Shown here one piece after another: positions 11,867 to 21,939 of a stretch of DNA of 64,000 nucleotides. Each line of letters begins with the position of its first letter. Within the stretch, counting starts at the first letter, position 1. The position numbers and the translations under genes were made by a program. The notes under the pieces are model-generated. The model had not been told where the DNA came from. It saw nothing but the letters and a program-made list of their open reading frames with translations, and searched no databases. The stretch is from Stutzerimonas stutzeri (GTDB taxonomy: Bacteria; Pseudomonadota; Gammaproteobacteria; Pseudomonadales; Pseudomonadaceae), in assembly GCA_019056435.1 (NCBI GenBank), contig CP077641.1:1116001-1180000 (forward strand), given 5' to 3'.

Positions 11867-13959
11867 ATGTTCAACCCGGCCAACGACACCCATTTCAGCC
11901 TCGCCATCGAGGGTATCGAGCACGATCTTCAGGTGCTCGAATTCACTGGCCGAGAAGCTGTCAGCCAGCCCTACAGCTTCGAGCTGGAGCTGATCAGCGA
12001 GCGCCCCGACCTGAATCTTGATGACCTGCTGCATCGCCCGGCTTTTCTGGCCCTCTGCCCCGCCGGCGGCGGTATTCACGGCCAGATCTACCGCGTTGCA
12101 CAGGGCGACTCCGGCAGGCGCATGACGCGCTATCGGATCAGCCTGCGGCCCCGCATGGCCTACCTGGGCCATCGCACCGGCCAGCGCATCTTCCAGCACA
12201 TGACCGTGGACGCGATCATCGCCCAGGTGCTGGAGGAACATGGGATCCAGGGCGACGCCTACCGCTTCCAGCTGGGTGCGGCCTACCCAACCCGTACTTA
12301 CTGCGTGCAATACGACGAGACCGACCTGCATTTCATCCAGCGCCTGTGCGAGGAAGAAGGCATTCACTACCACTTCCAGCACAGCCCGTCGGGCCATGTA
12401 CTGGTGTTCGGCGACAACCAGACAGGATTTCCGAAACTGATGCCGGTCGACTACCAGCAAGATTCGGGACTGGTAGCCGACAGGCCGGTCGTCAAGCGCT
12501 TCGGCCTACGCCTGGAGACCCGCACCAGCCGCGTTACCCGCCGCGACTACGATTTCGAAAAGCCACGCTTGCGGATGGAAGCCGCTGTCCAGAGCGACTT
12601 CCAGCCAGACCTGGAGGATTACGATTACCCCGGTCGGTTCGTCGAGCGTGAACGAGGCAAGCATTTGTCGCAGCGGGCGCTCGAGCGCCACCGCAGCGAC
12701 TACGAACTGGCCGAAGGACTGAGTGACCAACCGCGACTCGTCACCGGTCACTTCCTTCCGCTGACCGGACACCCACGCAGCGACTGGAACCAGCTCTGGC
12801 TGCTCACCGAAGTTTTCCACGAAGGCAAACAACCGCAGGTATTGGAGGAATCGGTCACCGACTTCTCAAGCGGGGGCGCCCGGCTGAGGGCTGACCACGA
12901 TTTCCGCCAAGGCTACCGCAACCGCTTCACCGCGACGCCTTGGGACGTGCCCTACCGCCCCGCCCTGCGTCATCCCAAACCAAAGGTGCTGGGCAGCCAG
13001 AGCGCCGTGGTCACCGGCCCGGCCGGCGAGGAAATCCATTGCGACGAATACGGCCGGGTAAAGGTCCAGTTCCACTGGGACCGTGAAGGTCAGGCCGACG
13101 ACAAGACCAGCTGCTGGCTGCGCGTCAGCTCGAGCTGGGCCGGCGACCGCTACGGCGGCATTGCCATCCCGCGCGTTGGGATGGAAGTACTGGTCACCTT
13201 CCTCGAAGGCGACCCGGATCAGCCCCTCGTCACCGGCTGCCTGTATCACAAGGAGCACGTCGTCCCGTATGACCTCCCGGCCAACAAGACTCGCAGCGTC
13301 TTCAAGACACTCAGCTCCCCGGGTGGTGGCGGCTACAACGAATTGCGTATCGAAGATCGCAAGGGCGTCGAGCAGATTTATGTCCACGCCCAGCGGGACT
13401 GGGATGAAAACATCGAGCACGACCAGAAAATCCGCGTCGGCCACGAACGCCATGACACCGTGGAAGCCAACAGCTACAGCGAGTTCAAGGCCGAAGAACA
13501 CCGTACCACCCACGCCGAACGCAAGACCGAAGTCCGCGCCAATGACCACCTCACCGTAGGGAACACTCAGCACCTGAAGATCGGCACTGGACAGTTCGTC
13601 GAGGCAGGCAACGAAATCCACTACTTCGCCGGCAGCAAGGTCGTCATCGACGCGGGCATGGAACTCACCGCCAAAGGTGGGGAAGCTTCCTCAAGCTCGA
13701 TCCCAGCGGCGTGACGCTGAGTGGCGCCACCATCAAGATGAATTCGGGAGGTAGTCCGGGCAAAGGCTCTGGCGTGAACATCCTCGCCGCCCAGATTCCC
13801 TGGGCCGCTGACCAAGACAAGGCCGGCGCCAAACCCAGGCTCGCACTGGCCAATACCCAACTACAACTGGCACGCAAAGCCCGGCAGATCGGTGCCAGCC
13901 GCTGCCCGATCTGCGAAGCATGCAAGGAAGGCGTGTGTGGAATAGGAGCCAGCCAATGA
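11867..13959 (+). CDS. vgrG: VgrG spike protein, first copy (frame-broken)
   Basis: Trimeric puncturing spike of about 697 residues. It has gp27-like and gp5-OB domains from the start (FNPANDTHFSLAIEGIEHD) and the VgrG signature blocks QYDETDLHFIQRLCEEEGIH and GRVKVQFHWDREGQADDKTS, then the repeat-rich needle. ATG 11867 follows AAGGA at 11856-11860. A base is missing in the GGGG run at 13679-13682; adding a G joins LTAKGG to GSFLKLDPSGVTLSGA. The extended C-terminus ends in a cysteine-rich tail (CPICEACKEGVC), a plausible cargo or adaptor contact. Its stop overlaps the DUF4123 start. Confidence 0.93.
13091..13161 (+). repeat. 71-bp exact direct repeat in vgrG copy 1
   Basis: The segment coding for the conserved QADDKTSCWLRVSSSWAGD region is identical base for base to 28482-28552 in the second vgrG. 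Flanking sequence is also highly similar. The copies are in the same orientation, about 15.4 kb apart. Confidence 0.85.
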
Positions 13960-14801
13960 ACAACACGGTTGAAGACTGGCTTGGCAAACAACAGGCCGAG
14001 CGCCGGGACCTGCTGCTGGTTATCGATAGCCTGGCAGAGCCTGCGCCTCTCGCTCACCTGTTTTCATCGGACCTGGTCCAAAGCTACGCCAGTCTCTACC
14101 AGGGCACTGAAGTCGACGAGATGGCCGGTGTCGGTCCCTGGCTGATACGGCTGAACGAAATGGACCACATGCGGCTACAACCGCTTATCGATGCACCCGA
14201 GCAAAACTGGGGATGGCTCGCCAGCACCGATAATGCCGACATGGCTGCTCTTGCCCGGCACTGGCAAGACCGCATGTTTGCCGACGACCAAGGACAGCGC
14301 TCGCTTTATCGATTCCAGGACAACCGCATCGTCGCGCGTCACCTCGGCGAACTGGACGCGTCCCAACGTCCTCTGCTGCTTGGTCCACTGGCCAGCGCGC
14401 TCTGCTGGGATGGTCAGGACTGGCAATGGTTCGATAACGAACAGCCAGGGGAGTACCGCGAGCCCTTCGAAAAACCTTGGCTGTCCATCCCAGAGCCCGA
14501 TCCGGTACAACGTGCTGTGGCGCACCACAACCTCGAGCTGTGGCTGTGGCAGAACCATACGCTGGCGACCACTCGGCTCGCCGAAACCCGGGTGGTGAGC
14601 GACTGGCTGGACCATCAACTCGACAAAGCGAAGGAATGGCAATGGCACAGCGAGCCGCAACTGCACTTTCTGCTCCGCTACGGGCTCGACCCCGAACTGG
14701 CCGAGCATCCTGCCTGGCTGCCAGCCGACCGGGAAACGCCAGAAGCGCATTTTTCGCGAGTCAGCTCAGTGCTGACTTCAAGCCAGTCTGCACGAGATTG
14801 A
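13956..14801 (+). CDS. DUF4123 T6SS effector adaptor/chaperone (Tap/TEC)
   Basis: 281-residue protein of the DUF4123 adaptor class, which loads a specific effector on its neighbouring VgrG. The N-terminal half (LLLVIDSLAEPAPLAHLF, GVGPWLIRL, then WGWLASTDNADMAALARHW) shows the DUF4123 arrangement. The ATG overlaps the vgrG stop (ATGA) and AGGAG at 13944-13948 precedes it, so it is translationally coupled to vgrG. Its position between vgrG and the lipase makes that lipase its likely client. Confidence 0.85.
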   Translation: MNNTVEDWLGKQQAERRDLLLVIDSLAEPAPLAHLFSSDLVQSYASLYQGTEVDEMAGVGPWLIRLNEMDHMRLQPLIDAPEQNWGWLASTDNADMAALARHWQDRMFADDQGQRSLYRFQDNRIVARHLGELDASQRPLLLGPLASALCWDGQDWQWFDNEQPGEYREPFEKPWLSIPEPDPVQRAVAHHNLELWLWQNHTLATTRLAETRVVSDWLDHQLDKAKEWQWHSEPQLHFLLRYGLDPELAEHPAWLPADRETPEAHFSRVSSVLTSSQSARD

Positions 14802-14805
14802 TCAG

Positions 14806-15547
14806 ATGACATCTTCTCTTTCCCGAAGCTGCTTCCTGCTTGCTCACGCATGGCCTGCACTGTTCGGTCTCCTGCTCAGCGGTTGCAGCATGCTCGGCTC
14901 GGTCGGCGCCGATACTTTTACTTTGGAGGGCGAACTACCGGCCGATTTCGCATTGAAAGCCCAAGCGCATTACGGCGCGTCCGAGAGCTGCAGTGGGCGC
15001 GATCATATAGAGACTTTCAAAGAGGACTACGAGGAGATATCCCATCGGTATCAGTTCGAAATACCCGTTACTCACCGCGACGGTATTTGTGATCTGCAAC
15101 TGGTCAGGGGTCGGACTGTTTATATATGGCCGATACGGAGAAAAGGATTGGCAACAAACCTACGACAACAGCGAGTTAACTATAGTTTCTAAACCCGCTA
15201 TCATGGATGAGGCCAATCTACCTAGCCGACCCGCGCCCATAATTGCTGAATGTTCATGGCTATTTCAAGAGAGTAAGCTAAACCTCGAAATATCGAAAAT
15301 ATTAAACTGCAAGGGAGCCGGAGCGGCGTTGCGTAGAGAACGACTGCTACAGCAAACCGTCACCTTGTCGTTTACAGTAAACCCTAGGGAACAGCCTTAC
15401 CGAGATAACACCTGGATAGAATTCCCCGAGGGTTGGAAGCCATGTTTGCCTAAGGATGGTTGGCAGCAGTGCCAAGACCCGCCAGTTTTTAAGACATACC
15501 GGAATAACAACAAAGAATGCACCATCTATCCAAACTGCACGGAATAG
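14806..15547 (+). CDS. Lipoprotein, candidate immunity protein for the adjacent lipase (frame-broken)
   Basis: Predicted lipoprotein of about 246 residues with a signal peptide and LLSGCSM lipobox at about residues 20-27. Several cysteines lie in the mature part. The frame breaks in the GGGG run 15107-15110; removing one G joins CDLQLVR to VGLFIYGRYGEKDW. No family was recognised. It lies between the DUF4123 adaptor and a lipase effector, and known Tle lipases are neutralised by periplasmic or lipoprotein Tli partners, so immunity is inferred. It is AT-richer than the structural genes, consistent with transfer with its effector. Confidence 0.65.
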
Positions 15548-15553
15548 CTAAGG

Positions 15554-17694
15554 ATGAGCGGAAAAACAGAACAGTTAAGCTGCCCCAGCAGAAACGCTTG
15601 GGTTAGTTTCCGTCTCGTGGATGAGCATGGAGAGGGTTCATCTTATGCGGGATTGCCTTACAAGCTACGTGATAGCCAAGGGTATACTACCGAGGGACTT
15701 CTAGATAGCGATGGCTGCGCTCACATAACGGATGTACATCCGGGTGCTATAGTTCTTGATCTATCGCAACCCGCAAGGACCTTCATTGACCCTTGGTACG
15801 AAGAACTATCTATTAGACAAGCTTTCAAGGTACCCCTGACAGCCATACAAATGGCAGCGGAACAATCACCCGCAGGCCCTCGGCGCACTGATGGGCAAAC
15901 CTATCTAGCGCGAGAACGCGCAGCGAAGGAGAACGCTTATTTTATACGGGCCGAAGTAAGCGATTTCGTAACAAGCAAAGGCCATCTTCCCTCGCCAGAC
16001 GAGAATTGGACGACACAGTCTGCGCTAAAACAGAACGCAGGCTCCGCAGCAGACCAGCCAGGCGTTGCCCTTGGTTGTAATCGGCACCATGTCATCGAGA
16101 TAAAGGCGCTACGTGCCTATAGCCCGTTGCTCTCCCGTGGGGCTGATTTTTGCGCGCTGAATGCTTACCACCTTGCAGTCATGAGCGCCTTCGCCTACGC
16201 CCCATTCAGTACGCCAAGGACGCCTTATTCATCAGCGCCGCCACCCTATTCCGCCCTTGGTAGCATTGGATACGTGCTTCAGAACCAACTAGGGCGTCGG
16301 ATTAGGCCAACTCAATTCAACACTGCGTCCCCTTATCACCTGCTCTGTGAGGAAGTGCCTTATTCGAAGCGCCTCGAAATCATGCCTTACGACCCGGCGC
16401 GCTATAAAAGGAAGCACAGGAAGGCTGGCGAAATCCTGAAGATGTGCACTTCTTGCACGATACGGGTAACGAAACGAACACAAACACCCAAGCGTTCATC
16501 ACCCATAACGACAAGATCGTACTCATCTCCATCCGCGGCACACTGGAATTTTGGGCCGACGCCAGTCGAGACGCGGATGCACGCCAAGTACCTTACGAAG
16601 AAGGGGAAGGCCAAGCACACCGCGGATTTTACGGAGCCTTCCAAGCAACCAAACCTTTCATAGAGCGTTACCTCAACGCGTTTTACACCGGCGAGCAGAC
16701 CTTGGTGGTTTGCGGCCACAGCCTAGGCGGTGCGATTGCGCTTCTACTTGCAGAGTGGCTACGTCGCAAACCCACCCAACCAAAAGTCCTCCTGTATACC
16801 TTCGGCGCCCCGCGCGCAGGCGATGCGGCCTTTGTTAAAGCCGCCCAATCCCTGCCCCATCACCGTATCGTCAATCACAACGACCCGGTCCCTGCGCTCC
16901 CGCTGCCCTGGATGGATGCTGAATGGAAGCTGTCGCTCCCCGGCGCAGCGCTGCTACATAGTTCACCCGTCATCGGCATCGCGCTGTTGTTGGCGGGCAT
17001 CGTGAATCTTCAAGGCGACGCCTATGAGCACCACGGAGAACAATGGCATTTCATGCCTCGCAAACCCGGCGGGGGTAGTGAAGCCTCGCTCCTATGGCAG
17101 CCCGGGTGTGCGCTGATCGACGAGCAGACCTGTGCGCGCTACGTTGGCGAAATCGGCCTGGATGGGGATATGCCGAACCGCGTTGCGCTCATGGGCAGCC
17201 ACCACTTAAGTGATACCGGCTACGCACGGGCGGCACTCGCCAACCTGTTGCGCTGGAATGCGAGCGTGGAGGAACGCAACGGACAACTCTTTACCGAAGC
17301 CGAAGTTGATGACATCTACGCCCAACTGCTGAGCACCGCCCAGCTTCTGGAAAGTTGGCAAGCACGCTCATTCACTGAATTTCGCTGGGAAATCAGACGC
17401 AGGGGTGAGATGCGCTTCTATGGCAAGACAGACCTCGAACTGCGCGCCATCTATGCCGATGCGGTGGAGCAGGGCGAACGTGTTCGAGCCGAACAGAGCC
17501 CTGCACTCACCCGAGCACAGCAGCGCCTGCTAGCCCAGGCGGAGCGTCTGGTGACGCCACGCAGCGTGTTCGGTGAGCACGCGGCACGGGCGGATCTGGT
17601 CGAGCTGGTCGCGCAATGGCGCGCCATTGAAGACAACCAGGCCGCAGAGCGAATGGCAGCCATCAACAAAAACAGCGCTCGCGCCTTCGCCTAG
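15554..17694 (+). CDS. Class-3 lipase-type T6SS effector (frame-broken)
   Basis: About 713 residues after repair. The first 290 residues form an unrecognised, low-GC N-terminal region, perhaps for loading on the spike. The C-terminal half is an alpha/beta-hydrolase of the lipase class-3 type: nucleophile elbow GHSLGG at about 388-393 (Ser390), candidate Asp444 in NHNDPVP, and candidate His493 in YEHHG. A base is missing in AAAA 16406-16409; adding an A gives RYKKEAQEGWRNPEDVHFLH. It probably cleaves membrane phospholipids of rival cells after delivery by the upstream VgrG and DUF4123 adaptor. Assignment to a particular Tle family is not possible here. Confidence 0.85.
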
Positions 17695-17769
17695 CCGCAT
17701 CGCCAGACACGCTTCATTTATAGCCCCAGCTCTCGTTTCAAACCTGAGCCGGCCGTTTTTCGTGATCTC

Positions 17770-17797
17770 GTTCACCCACAGGGATACATGGGTGAAC
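17770..17797. promoter_or_regulatory. Perfect inverted repeat between lipase and orfX-like gene
   Basis: GTTCACCCA at 17770-17778 and TGGGTGAAC at 17789-17797 form a perfect 9-bp inverted repeat around a 10-base loop. It lies in the 183-bp gap at the junction where the cargo module ends and the conserved second half of the cluster restarts. It could be an operator for the downstream genes. No T-run follows. Confidence 0.5.
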
Positions 17798-17877
17798 TTC
17801 AATGCTCAGCCTGAGTCTCGCGCTGCGTCCGCCGCCGCGCGGGCCGCCTGCCCACACGCTTTCAAGGAGGAAATCGC

Positions 17878-18012
17878 GTGCTAGCCCGCTATTGCGCCCC
17901 CGTCTTACTCGCCGCATCCCTCGCCCTTGCCGGCTGCTCCGGCAACTACAAGTTCAACGACGATGACTATCGTCCGTTGGGCGATCCGCAGGCCTCCACC
18001 CGCCGCAACTGA
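17878..18012 (+). CDS. 44-residue lipoprotein in the orfX position of HSI-II
   Basis: Tiny ORF from GTG 17878, with AAGGAGG just upstream. It encodes a signal peptide (VLLAASLALAGCS, lipobox LAGC at about 18-21) and a short hydrophilic tail rich in Asp and ending ASTRRN. It lies between the regulator/cargo region and fha, the place of the small orfX gene (PA1664) in the P. aeruginosa H2 cluster. Function unknown; an outer-membrane accessory of the secretion machine is possible. Confidence 0.7.
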   Translation: MLARYCAPVLLAASLALAGCSGNYKFNDDDYRPLGDPQASTRRN

Positions 18013-18032
18013 TCCACCAGGAGCACAGAACC

Positions 18033-19226
18033 ATGGAATTGGTTTTCGATATGGTCAGCGCCCAGCAGTTCGTGCCGGGGCTGATCAGCAGCAAGACATT
18101 CAAACAGGCCGGCGGAATCATCGGGCGAAACCAGGATTGCGACTGGGTCATCCCGGACCGCAAGCGCGTACTGTCCGGGCGTCACGCCGAGGTGAGCTAC
18201 CGCAACGGCGCCTTCTTCCTTACCGACACCAGCAGCAACGGCATCCTGCTCAAGGACACCGGCGCCAGCCTGATGAAGGGCCAGGCTCAGCGTATCGAGC
18301 ACGGTAGCGTGTATTGCCTTGGCGATTTCGAAATACGCGCGCGATTGATTCAGGACCCAGCCGCGTTCGATGGCGAGCTGGGCCGACCGCAACCGGCCGG
18401 TAGCATCATTCCGGACGATGCCTTTCTTGATCTCGATCCGCTGACCGCCATGGATCAGCAGGAACGGGTATACGCCCAGGTCGATGACCTGGCCGCGGTA
18501 TTGGCACCGCCACGGGCGCATGCCCAGCAGCGCGACTACGCCCAGATCGACGAGGAGAATCTGCAGGTCCCGCAACTGGTCGCCGCCCCGCCGGCAACGC
18601 AGGCCAAACCCATGCCTGAACCTGAGCAGCTGAACGCCGACTTTTGGACGCGCTTCGGCCAAGCGTTGGGCGTCCCGCTCGATGATCTTGACGAGGAGGC
18701 CCGCCAGGCGCTGGCGCTCAAGGCAGCCGCCCTGCTCCGGCAGTCAGTCGGCGGGCTGCAACAAGCGCTCCGCACCCGCAGCGAGCTGAAAAACGAAATG
18801 CGCCTGTCGCTGACCACCGTACAAAGTGCCGGTAACAATCCGCTCAAGCATGGCGTCGACAGCTGCGAGGCGCTGAACCATTTGTTACGCGGCGGCAAAA
18901 GCGGGCAATTGCCGGCGGAACAGGCTGTCGGACGCGCCTTCCGCGACCTGCAGGCACACCAGGTTGCGCTAGTCGCCGGCAGCCGCGCCGCGGCCAAGGC
19001 GATGCTCGAGCAGCTCGCGCCCGAGCAACTGGTCATGCGCTTCGAGCGCGACCGAAAACCCATGATCGCCACGGCGGGAAGCCGCTGGCGTGCCTACCGG
19101 CGCTTGCACCAGCACCTGCAGCAGGACGACGACTGGCGCGAGCGCCTGTTCACCCGCGATTTCGCACAGGCCTACGAGGAGCAGGTCCGCCTTATCGCCA
19201 CCCTCAATACCGATCTTCAAGGATGA
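18033..19226 (+). CDS. fha: T6SS FHA-domain protein Fha/TagH
   Basis: 397-residue forkhead-associated protein. The N-terminal FHA domain (about 1-100) contains GIIGRNQDCDWVI, SGRHAEV and TDTSSNG, the phosphothreonine-binding loops. A Pro/Ala-rich linker leads to a helical C-terminal TagH-type domain from about 200. It would be phosphorylated by PpkA and dephosphorylated by PppA, both encoded downstream, to control firing. CAGGAG precedes ATG 18033. The stop overlaps the tssJ start region. Confidence 0.93.
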   Translation: MELVFDMVSAQQFVPGLISSKTFKQAGGIIGRNQDCDWVIPDRKRVLSGRHAEVSYRNGAFFLTDTSSNGILLKDTGASLMKGQAQRIEHGSVYCLGDFEIRARLIQDPAAFDGELGRPQPAGSIIPDDAFLDLDPLTAMDQQERVYAQVDDLAAVLAPPRAHAQQRDYAQIDEENLQVPQLVAAPPATQAKPMPEPEQLNADFWTRFGQALGVPLDDLDEEARQALALKAAALLRQSVGGLQQALRTRSELKNEMRLSLTTVQSAGNNPLKHGVDSCEALNHLLRGGKSGQLPAEQAVGRAFRDLQAHQVALVAGSRAAAKAMLEQLAPEQLVMRFERDRKPMIATAGSRWRAYRRLHQHLQQDDDWRERLFTRDFAQAYEEQVRLIATLNTDLQG

Positions 19227-19231
19227 TGCCC

Positions 19232-19717
19232 ATGTCTCGCTTTTTTTCCGCTGCGTTGCTAGCGGCACTGACTCTTGTCGGCGGCTGTTCGGCGCTCTCG
19301 CCCAACTCCAGCCTGACAAAGCTGGACCTGACACTGCACGGTAGTGATCGGCTCAACCCCGACCTCAACGACCGGCCCTCGCCAATCGTGGTGCGTCTGC
19401 TCGAACTCAAGCATCCGGTGGCCTTCGAGAACGCCGATTTCTTCTCGCTCTACCAACGCCCCAAGGAAGTCCTCGCACCCGACCTGGTGATTCAGGAAGA
19501 GCTGGAATTGCGCCCGGGTGAGCAGCGCGACCTGAAGGTCTACGTGCAAGACGGCAGCCGCTACGTAGGTGTACTGGCCGCGTATCGCGACCTCCCAGAG
19601 TCGGATTGGCGCTTCGTGATTCCCATCCGGCACAGGGCCCAGAACCGCATCGAGCTGCGCCTCGACGAGCGCGGCATCCAGCCGGTCGACCCGCTCGCCA
19701 AGGAGTCCGGGCGATGA
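19232..19717 (+). CDS. tssJ: T6SS outer-membrane lipoprotein TssJ
   Basis: 161-residue outer-membrane lipoprotein that anchors the TssJLM complex. The signal peptide SRFFSAALLAALTLVGGC ends in a lipobox, followed by the TssJ beta-sandwich (LDLTLHGSDRLNPD, RPSPIVVRLLEL, SDWRFVIPI). ATG 19232 is the best start because AAGGA at 19219-19223 is at ideal distance; ATGs at 19223 and 19226 are too close. It equals Lip2 of the H2 cluster. The stop overlaps the tssK ATG. Confidence 0.93.
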   Translation: MSRFFSAALLAALTLVGGCSALSPNSSLTKLDLTLHGSDRLNPDLNDRPSPIVVRLLELKHPVAFENADFFSLYQRPKEVLAPDLVIQEELELRPGEQRDLKVYVQDGSRYVGVLAAYRDLPESDWRFVIPIRHRAQNRIELRLDERGIQPVDPLAKESGR

Positions 19718-21046
19718 GCATGAACAAGGTGGTCTGGCAGGAAGGCATGCTGCTGCGCCCACAGCACTTCCAGCAGAACGACCGTTACTACGATGCGCAG
19801 CTCAAGCAACGCACCCAGAAGCTGGGTCATTACGCGTGGGGCTTCTTCGAGCTGGAGATCGACCGTCAGTTTCTGAATATGGGCAAGCTGGTGGTGAGCC
19901 AGGCCAATGGCCTGCTGCCCGACGGCAGCCTGTTCGAGATCGGTGCCGAGCGCGAACCGCTCGCCCTCGATGTACCGCCCAATACGAGCAATACACCGGT
20001 CTACCTGGCGCTGCCCTTGGTCACCGGCAATCACATCGAGTGCCGGCGCCCCGAGCAGAAGGACGTACTGGCGCGCTACACCGCCTTCGATGAAGAGGTC
20101 ACCGACTCCAACGCCGGAGACACGAGCAGCAGCCAGGTCAGCACTGCAAGGCCGGACTTCCGCCTGCTGCTCGGCGAGCAGCAGAGCGATCAGGCCTACG
20201 TCAAGCTCAAGCTGTGCGACATCCTCGACACCACACCGGACGGCGTGATCAGCCTGGATCCGGAATACATTCCGACCTTTGTCGACTTCCAGGCGTCGAG
20301 CTACCTGCTGTCTTGCCTCAAGGAAGTGATCAGCATGCTCGGACACCGCGGCGACATCCTCGCCGAGCGCATCCGTGCCACCGGCAAGGTGGGCGGTGCC
20401 GAGGTGGGCGACTTCATGATGCTGCAGCTGATCAACCGCTACGAACCCGTGCTGCGTCACTACCTTGGCATCGACCGAGTCCACCCTGAACAGATCTATC
20501 GGGAACTGCTGGGTCTGCTTGGCGAATTGGCAACCTTCTCGAGCGAGACCAAGCGTCCGCGCCTGGAGGGTCGCTACCTGCACAACGACCAGGGCGTGTC
20601 GTTCCGCAAGCTGATGGATGCGATCCGCCAGGTGTTGTCGATGGTCTTGGAGCAGCACGCCATCGAACTCCTGTTGCAACAGCGTCAGTACGGCATCCAG
20701 GTCTCGCCGCTGCATGACCACAAGCTGCTGGGCAGCGCCTCGTTCGTGCTCGCCGCCAGCGCCCAATGCGACTCGGAGGAGCTGCGTACGCGCCTGCCGG
20801 CGCACCTCAAGGTCGGCCCGGTGGAGCGGATCCGCCAGCTGGTGAACCTGCACCTGCCCGGCATCAAGGTCAAGCCGCTGCCGGTGGCACCACGGCAGAT
20901 CCCTTTCCACGCCGGCAAGACGTACTTTGCGCTCGAGCTCAGTTCCGAGGAGCTGGCGCAACTCGAGCGCTCCGGCGGCTTCGCCTTCCACGTGTCCGGG
21001 GGAGTTCTCCGGGCTTGAGCTGAAATTCTGGGCGATCAGGAACTGA
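19714..21046 (+). CDS. tssK: T6SS baseplate-membrane linker TssK (frame-broken near the end)
   Basis: TssK connects the baseplate to the TssJLM membrane complex. It starts MSMNKVVWQEGMLLRPQHFQ, the hallmark N-terminus. As written the ORF stops at 21018 with an aberrant tail. Removing one G from the GGGGG run 20998-21002 gives the normal C-terminus (HVSGEFSGLELKFWAIRN) and a stop at 21044-21046, for 443 residues, the usual length. tssL begins six bases later. The ATG overlaps the tssJ stop. Confidence 0.94.
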
Positions 21047-21051
21047 CCGAC

Positions 21052-21924
21052 ATGATCAGAGAAATGGACTACGCACAGGATGACAAGACCGTCATCCTCA
21101 ATCGCCACGGCGACGCCCCGGCGCAAAGCCCGCTGACGGATTTCAGCGCGGCGCCCAAATTCGAGCAGCTCGAAGAGCGCATGATCTACGCGGCGCGCCT
21201 GCGCCCGGCAGAGACCTTCAATATCAGCCTCAACCCCCTGGTCGCGGCCGCCTCCTCGCTGCTCTCCGAAGTCGTGCGGCTCAAGCACAGCTACGAGGGC
21301 GAGGATCTGCAGGCGCTCAACCAGCGCCTGTCGAGCGAACTGAAACTGTTCGAGCATCGCGCCCTGCACGATGGCGCCGAAAGCAGCCAGGTCATGGCCG
21401 CACGCTACGTGCTCTGCACCGCCGTCGACGAGGCGGTCGTCACCACGCCCTGGGGCAATGAGAGCGAGTGGTCACAGATGAGCCTGCTGTCTTCGTTCCA
21501 CAACGAGACCTTCGGCGGGGAGAAGTTCTTCCAATTGCTCGAGCGGCTGTCCCGCAATCCCGTCAAACACCTGCCGATGCTGGAGTTGATGTACCTCTGC
21601 CTGTCGCTGGGATTCGAAGGCAAGTATCGGGTGATGCCACGCGGCATGCTCGAGCTCGAAGCGGTACGCGACAGCCTGTACCGGCAGATCCGCCAGCTTC
21701 GCGGCGACGTGCCCCGTGAAGTGTCTCCGCACTGGCAAGGGCTCAAGGACACCCGCCGGCGCCTCGTTCGCATCGTCCCGTGGTGGATGGTTGCGCTCTT
21801 CACCCTGACCTGCCTGGGCATGCTGTATGCCGGTTTTGCCTGGGTACTGGACGAACAGCGCAACGCCGTTCTGCAACCTTACCAATCCACCGATCCGACC
21901 TTGCAGGTCGAGCCCAAGCCGTAA
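21052..21924 (+). CDS. tssL: T6SS inner-membrane protein TssL (DotU)
   Basis: 290-residue DotU-type protein. The cytoplasmic domain includes FNISLNPLVAAASSLLSEV and the RYVLCTAVDEAVVTTPWG block, and one C-terminal membrane helix is seen around residues 243-268 (WWMVALFTLTCLGMLYAGF). No peptidoglycan-binding OmpA extension is present. It pairs with TssM in the inner membrane and contacts TssK. A second ATG at 21064 is possible. The frame is intact. Confidence 0.95.
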   Translation: MIREMDYAQDDKTVILNRHGDAPAQSPLTDFSAAPKFEQLEERMIYAARLRPAETFNISLNPLVAAASSLLSEVVRLKHSYEGEDLQALNQRLSSELKLFEHRALHDGAESSQVMAARYVLCTAVDEAVVTTPWGNESEWSQMSLLSSFHNETFGGEKFFQLLERLSRNPVKHLPMLELMYLCLSLGFEGKYRVMPRGMLELEAVRDSLYRQIRQLRGDVPREVSPHWQGLKDTRRRLVRIVPWWMVALFTLTCLGMLYAGFAWVLDEQRNAVLQPYQSTDPTLQVEPKP

Positions 21925-21939
21925 CAAGGACGTGACGCC

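Noticed and set aside
14806..17694. Lipase and lipoprotein genes as decayed pseudogenes
   Set aside because: Each carries just one homopolymer indel, and the catalytic motifs and signal sequences are intact.
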